Shown here piece after piece: positions 6,973-8,799 of a DNA stretch of 8,799 bases. Made by a program: the position numbers and the translations under genes. Source of the stretch: an uncultured Planctomycetaceae bacterium (GTDB taxonomy: Bacteria > Planctomycetota > Planctomycetia > Pirellulales > Pirellulaceae); NCBI GenBank assembly GCA_937967755.1, contig CALBTA010000012.1, forward strand, positions 1 to 8,799, in the 5' to 3' direction. The notes beneath the pieces are model-generated. The model ran no database searches. It saw only the letters and a list, made by a program, of their open reading frames with translations, and was not told the DNA's origin. Positions within the stretch are counted from its first letter, which is position 1; every line of letters starts with the position of its first letter.

Positions 6973-7194
6973 TCAGCCAACGCGCTCGATGTCTTCATCC
7001 GTCACAGTGATTTGCCGGCAAAAGCCGGTGTGGGTCCGCTCGTAGGCTAGTCCGCTGCATTGTTCGGCGTCGGCGTGCAGGGCTTGCTCGATCCGCTGCC
7101 GCTCGTCCGGTTCCAACTCTTCATACCCGTCGGGCCAGATGGTGGTCGTCTCCATCACCAAGGCTTCGCGGTAAGGATCGAATTTGTCAGCCAC
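6973..7194 (-). CDS. Conserved-looking small acidic protein, function unknown
   Basis: The 73-residue protein is strongly acidic (18 Asp/Glu against 7 Lys/Arg) and predicted soluble. It has no signal peptide or membrane helix. It starts MADKFDPYREALVMETTTIW, has a central charged helix (DERQRIEQALHAD), and ends in YERTHTGFCRQITVTDEDIERV. I recall similar small proteins as hypothetical proteins in planctomycetes but cannot assign a role; two cysteines (46 and 59 or so) are too few for an obvious metal site. The GTG start at 7192-7194 is well supported by an AGGAG Shine-Dalgarno six bases upstream, the best in the window. It is the first gene after the divergent promoter region, reading away from the 180-residue protein, and is followed at once by the 74-base repeat. 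Confidence 0.85.
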   Translation of the reverse strand: MADKFDPYREALVMETTTIWPDGYEELEPDERQRIEQALHADAEQCSGLAYERTHTGFCRQITVTDEDIERVG

Positions 7195-7200
7195 TTGATT

Positions 7201-7205
7201 CTCCT
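7201..7205 (-). promoter_or_regulatory. Shine-Dalgarno of the 73-residue gene
   Basis: The minus-strand sequence AGGAG lies 6 bases before the GTG start at 7194 (AGGAG-AATCAA-GTG). It fixes this start and stands out because the other minus-strand genes lack a clear ribosome binding site. Confidence 0.8.
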
Positions 7206-7224
7206 GCGTAATCCGCCGGGTCGT

Positions 7225-7258
7225 AAGTAATGACGTGCAAGGGTTGGGGCCATTACTT
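7225..7258. promoter_or_regulatory. Inverted repeat in the divergent promoter region, possible operator
   Basis: AAGTAATG (7225-7232) and CATTACTT (7251-7258) are perfect inverted 8-mers separated by 18 bases. CG flanks on the outside extend the symmetry with one bulged base. The centres are 26 bases apart, about 2.5 helical turns. The repeat lies between two divergent genes, just upstream of the candidate -10 box, where a dimeric regulator could act on one or both promoters. No regulator gene is adjacent, so function is inference. Confidence 0.45.
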
Positions 7259-7274
7259 CGTCCCCACCAGTGCG

Positions 7275-7282
7275 AGTATACT
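7275..7282. promoter_or_regulatory. Palindromic AGTATACT, candidate -10 box on both strands
   Basis: AGTATACT is self-complementary, so TATACT, one base from the TATAAT consensus, occurs on both strands at the same place. On the plus strand it would put a transcript start near 7289, about 20 bases before the ATG at 7308. On the minus strand it would start the 73-residue gene about 75 bases upstream of its GTG. Matching -35 boxes are poor on both sides (TTACTT with 18-base spacing on plus, TTTAAC with 17 on minus), so this is a weak call. Confidence 0.4.
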
Positions 7283-7307
7283 GCCCTAGCGGGAGTTGTT
7301 AAACACC

Positions 7308-7850
7308 ATGGAAATCCCAGGCAAATACGTCATCTTGTTCATCGGCACCGCTGCGTTGGCTGCCGCGGTGTTTGCGTGGACGTTTCAATATCAACGCGGG
7401 CGAAGAATCTTAGCACTGTGGGGGGCCGACAACGCCCGGCTGATTCGGGTCGATGCCAAACAAATCACCCTGCTGGAACTTTCCACAGAAAATGTCGTCG
7501 ATAGCGAATCGCTAACAATCGACGGCGAAACACACTTCATCACCCGGCGACTAGACATCACCAAGGCCCGCGGCATCATCCACGCCCGGCAGGCGCTGAT
7601 CGAAGATGGCAGCTTCCAGTGGGATCGACCCCGGGGCGACTGCAACGCGCATTGGCAATACGCCTTGCGGTTTACCCAAGGCCCCCGGCAGGCGACGGTT
7701 TTGTTCGACACCAACTGTCAGCGGGCGAAGCTTCTGGAATCAGGCAGCCAAGCCGCCATCGTCCCGAAGATTTTCGAAGGTTGGCTGAAGTTTATTGACG
7801 AGCAGATCCCTGAAACATCGAACGACGGCACCGCCTCACCCACCACATGA
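7308..7850 (+). CDS. Single-pass membrane protein of unknown function
   Basis: I do not recognise this 180-residue protein. After a short MEIPGK N-terminus it has one strongly hydrophobic helix (about residues 7-26, YVILFIGTAALAAAVFAWTF) followed by QYQRGRR. By the positive-inside rule, the arginine cluster after the helix may leave the C-terminal domain in the cytoplasm. The rest is a mixed alpha/beta domain with no known catalytic motif; a LEL-ENVVDSESLTIDG segment and a HWQYALRFTQGPRQATVLFDTNC segment look like beta strands, and the C-terminal tail is low in structure (ETSNDGTASPTT). I chose the ATG at 7308; a TTG at 7296 sits directly after GGGAG (7291-7295) and is too close to it to be used well. 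The stop overlaps the start of the pseudouridine synthase gene by four bases (ATGA), implying co-transcription and coupled translation, but no functional link is known. Confidence 0.85.
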   Translation: MEIPGKYVILFIGTAALAAAVFAWTFQYQRGRRILALWGADNARLIRVDAKQITLLELSTENVVDSESLTIDGETHFITRRLDITKARGIIHARQALIEDGSFQWDRPRGDCNAHWQYALRFTQGPRQATVLFDTNCQRAKLLESGSQAAIVPKIFEGWLKFIDEQIPETSNDGTASPTT

Positions 7851-8799
7851 CCACGCCGGCGAAAGAAAGAGTCTTCCATGTCGCTGCCGACCAAACCGGC
7901 AAGACGTTGGCGTCGGCGATGCGCACCTGGCTGCCGGGCACGTCGTGGGGCGATGTGAAGCGGCTGGTCCGTACGCGGCACGTGATGATCAACGGGAACA
8001 TGAGCGTCGATGCCGAACGGCGGCTGAACGACGGCGACGTGGTGAAACTGATGCCGCACCCGCTCGCCCCGCCGCCGAGCGACAAAGATGTTCGCGTCGT
8101 CTATCACGACCGCCACGTGATTGTCGTTGACAAACCGCCTGGGGTGACCACAACGCGGCATCACGAAGAGCGGCACTGGTCGCCGCGACGCAAGCAGCAA
8201 CAGCCCACGCTCGACGAGATGTTGCCCGGCATCATGGCGAAGATCGAAAAGCAGAAGCGCCCCTCGGGCAAGCACACTGGTGGTAAGCATCGCGGCGATG
8301 GGCACGGCGGCCGGCAAGCGGTGAAGGCCGTGCACCGGATCGACCGCGATACCAGCGGGCTGCTGGTCTTCGCCCGCACGACCAACGCCGCCCGCGATTT
8401 GATCGAACAGTTCCGCGAGCATTCGACCCACCGGAAGTACCTGGCGGTGGCGGTCGGCGTTGTCGCAGGGCGGCGGATTGAAAGTTTTCTCATCCGCGAC
8501 CGGGGCGACGGCCGCCGCGGCAGCGCACCCACTTCCGACGTTGGCAAACAGGCGATCACACATGTAACTCCTGTGGAAGTGTTGGGGGAATCTTTCACGC
8601 TGATTGAATGCACCCTGGAAACCGGCCGCACGCATCAAATCCGCATTCATCTGGCCGAGATCGATCACCCGCTCTGCGGCGAGAAGGTCTACAACCGTCC
8701 GCTGCGCGGCAAGCCGATCGCCGACACCAGCGGCGCGCCCCGCATTGCCCTGCACGCTGCCGAACTAGGCTTCACTCCCCCCGGGTCCGGCGAAGCGCT
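7847..8799 (+). CDS. RluA-family rRNA/tRNA pseudouridine synthase (3' end beyond the window)
   Basis: It isomerises specific uridines in structured RNA to pseudouridine; the target cannot be told from sequence alone. The reading frame is open from the ATG at 7847 to the last base, giving 317 residues. An S4-like RNA-binding domain (about 15-70, with VKRLVRTRHVMINGN) is followed by the catalytic domain: YHDRHVIVVDKPPGV (86-100), the RluA signature HRIDRDTSGLLVFART (163-178) with catalytic Asp166, YLAVAVG (198-204), and the later motif LETGRTHQIRIHLA (257-270) then HPLCGEKVYN. S4 plus this order resembles RluC/RluD rather than RluA itself. Between the KPPG and HRID motifs there are about 62 residues against about 35 in RluD, the excess being a basic, His/Gly-rich segment (SGKHTGGKHRGDGHGG). 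The gene overlaps the preceding one by four bases and has no Shine-Dalgarno of its own worth noting. Only a short C-terminal part should be missing. Confidence 0.93.
   Translation, partial: MTTPAKERVFHVAADQTGKTLASAMRTWLPGTSWGDVKRLVRTRHVMINGNMSVDAERRLNDGDVVKLMPHPLAPPPSDKDVRVVYHDRHVIVVDKPPGVTTTRHHEERHWSPRRKQQQPTLDEMLPGIMAKIEKQKRPSGKHTGGKHRGDGHGGRQAVKAVHRIDRDTSGLLVFARTTNAARDLIEQFREHSTHRKYLAVAVGVVAGRRIESFLIRDRGDGRRGSAPTSDVGKQAITHVTPVEVLGESFTLIECTLETGRTHQIRIHLAEIDHPLCGEKVYNRPLRGKPIADTSGAPRIALHAAELGFTPPGSGEA

Noticed and set aside
7718..8755. Minus-strand open frame of 345 residues
   Set aside because: It is antisense to the pseudouridine synthase, which has intact S4 and catalytic motifs in a frame open to the window end.
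1..8799. CRISPR arrays, tRNA or rRNA genes, transposases, phage, toxin-antitoxin or defence genes, or a new multi-gene system
   Set aside because: No regularly spaced direct repeats, cloverleaf, or matching protein motifs were seen; the coding content is ordinary housekeeping and signalling genes.

Overview
The window looks like ordinary chromosome from a planctomycete, most likely of the Pirellulales group. That placement is inferred from the style of its genes. It has a large membrane-anchored Ser/Thr kinase with an N-terminal 'IDALCDRFE' module and a TPR-rich C-terminus. It also has a small acidic protein of a type I associate with this phylum, GTG starts, mostly weak Shine-Dalgarno sequences, and non-coding gaps full of palindromic repeats. 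No phylogenetic marker such as rRNA is present to confirm it.

Layout from left to right: positions 1-743 hold no convincing gene but several repeats and hairpins. Positions 744-4214 (minus) encode the kinase-TPR protein. A gap of about 160 bases follows with a REP-like double hairpin. Positions 4376-5506 (minus) encode DprA. A gap of about 200 bases is almost filled by a 156-base element made of four alternating copies of one 15-base word. Positions 5711-6805 (minus) encode AroB (3-dehydroquinate synthase). The gap upstream of aroB has a triple 10-base iteration and a second copy of a 74-base repeat also found at 420-493. Positions 6973-7194 (minus) encode a 73-residue acidic protein of unknown function. 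A compact divergent promoter region (7195-7307) separates this from two plus-strand genes: a 180-residue protein with one membrane helix (7308-7850) and an RluA-family pseudouridine synthase (7847 to the window end, incomplete), which overlap by four bases.

The four minus-strand genes run in one direction but are separated by repeat-bearing gaps of about 160-205 bases. They are therefore probably not one tight operon, and their functions (signalling, DNA uptake and recombination, aromatic amino acid synthesis, unknown) do not form a pathway. The two plus-strand genes are very likely co-transcribed and translationally coupled. I found no sign of phage, transposase, CRISPR, toxin-antitoxin or defence genes, and nothing that makes a convincing new multi-gene system. 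The most unusual content is the set of non-coding repeat elements.
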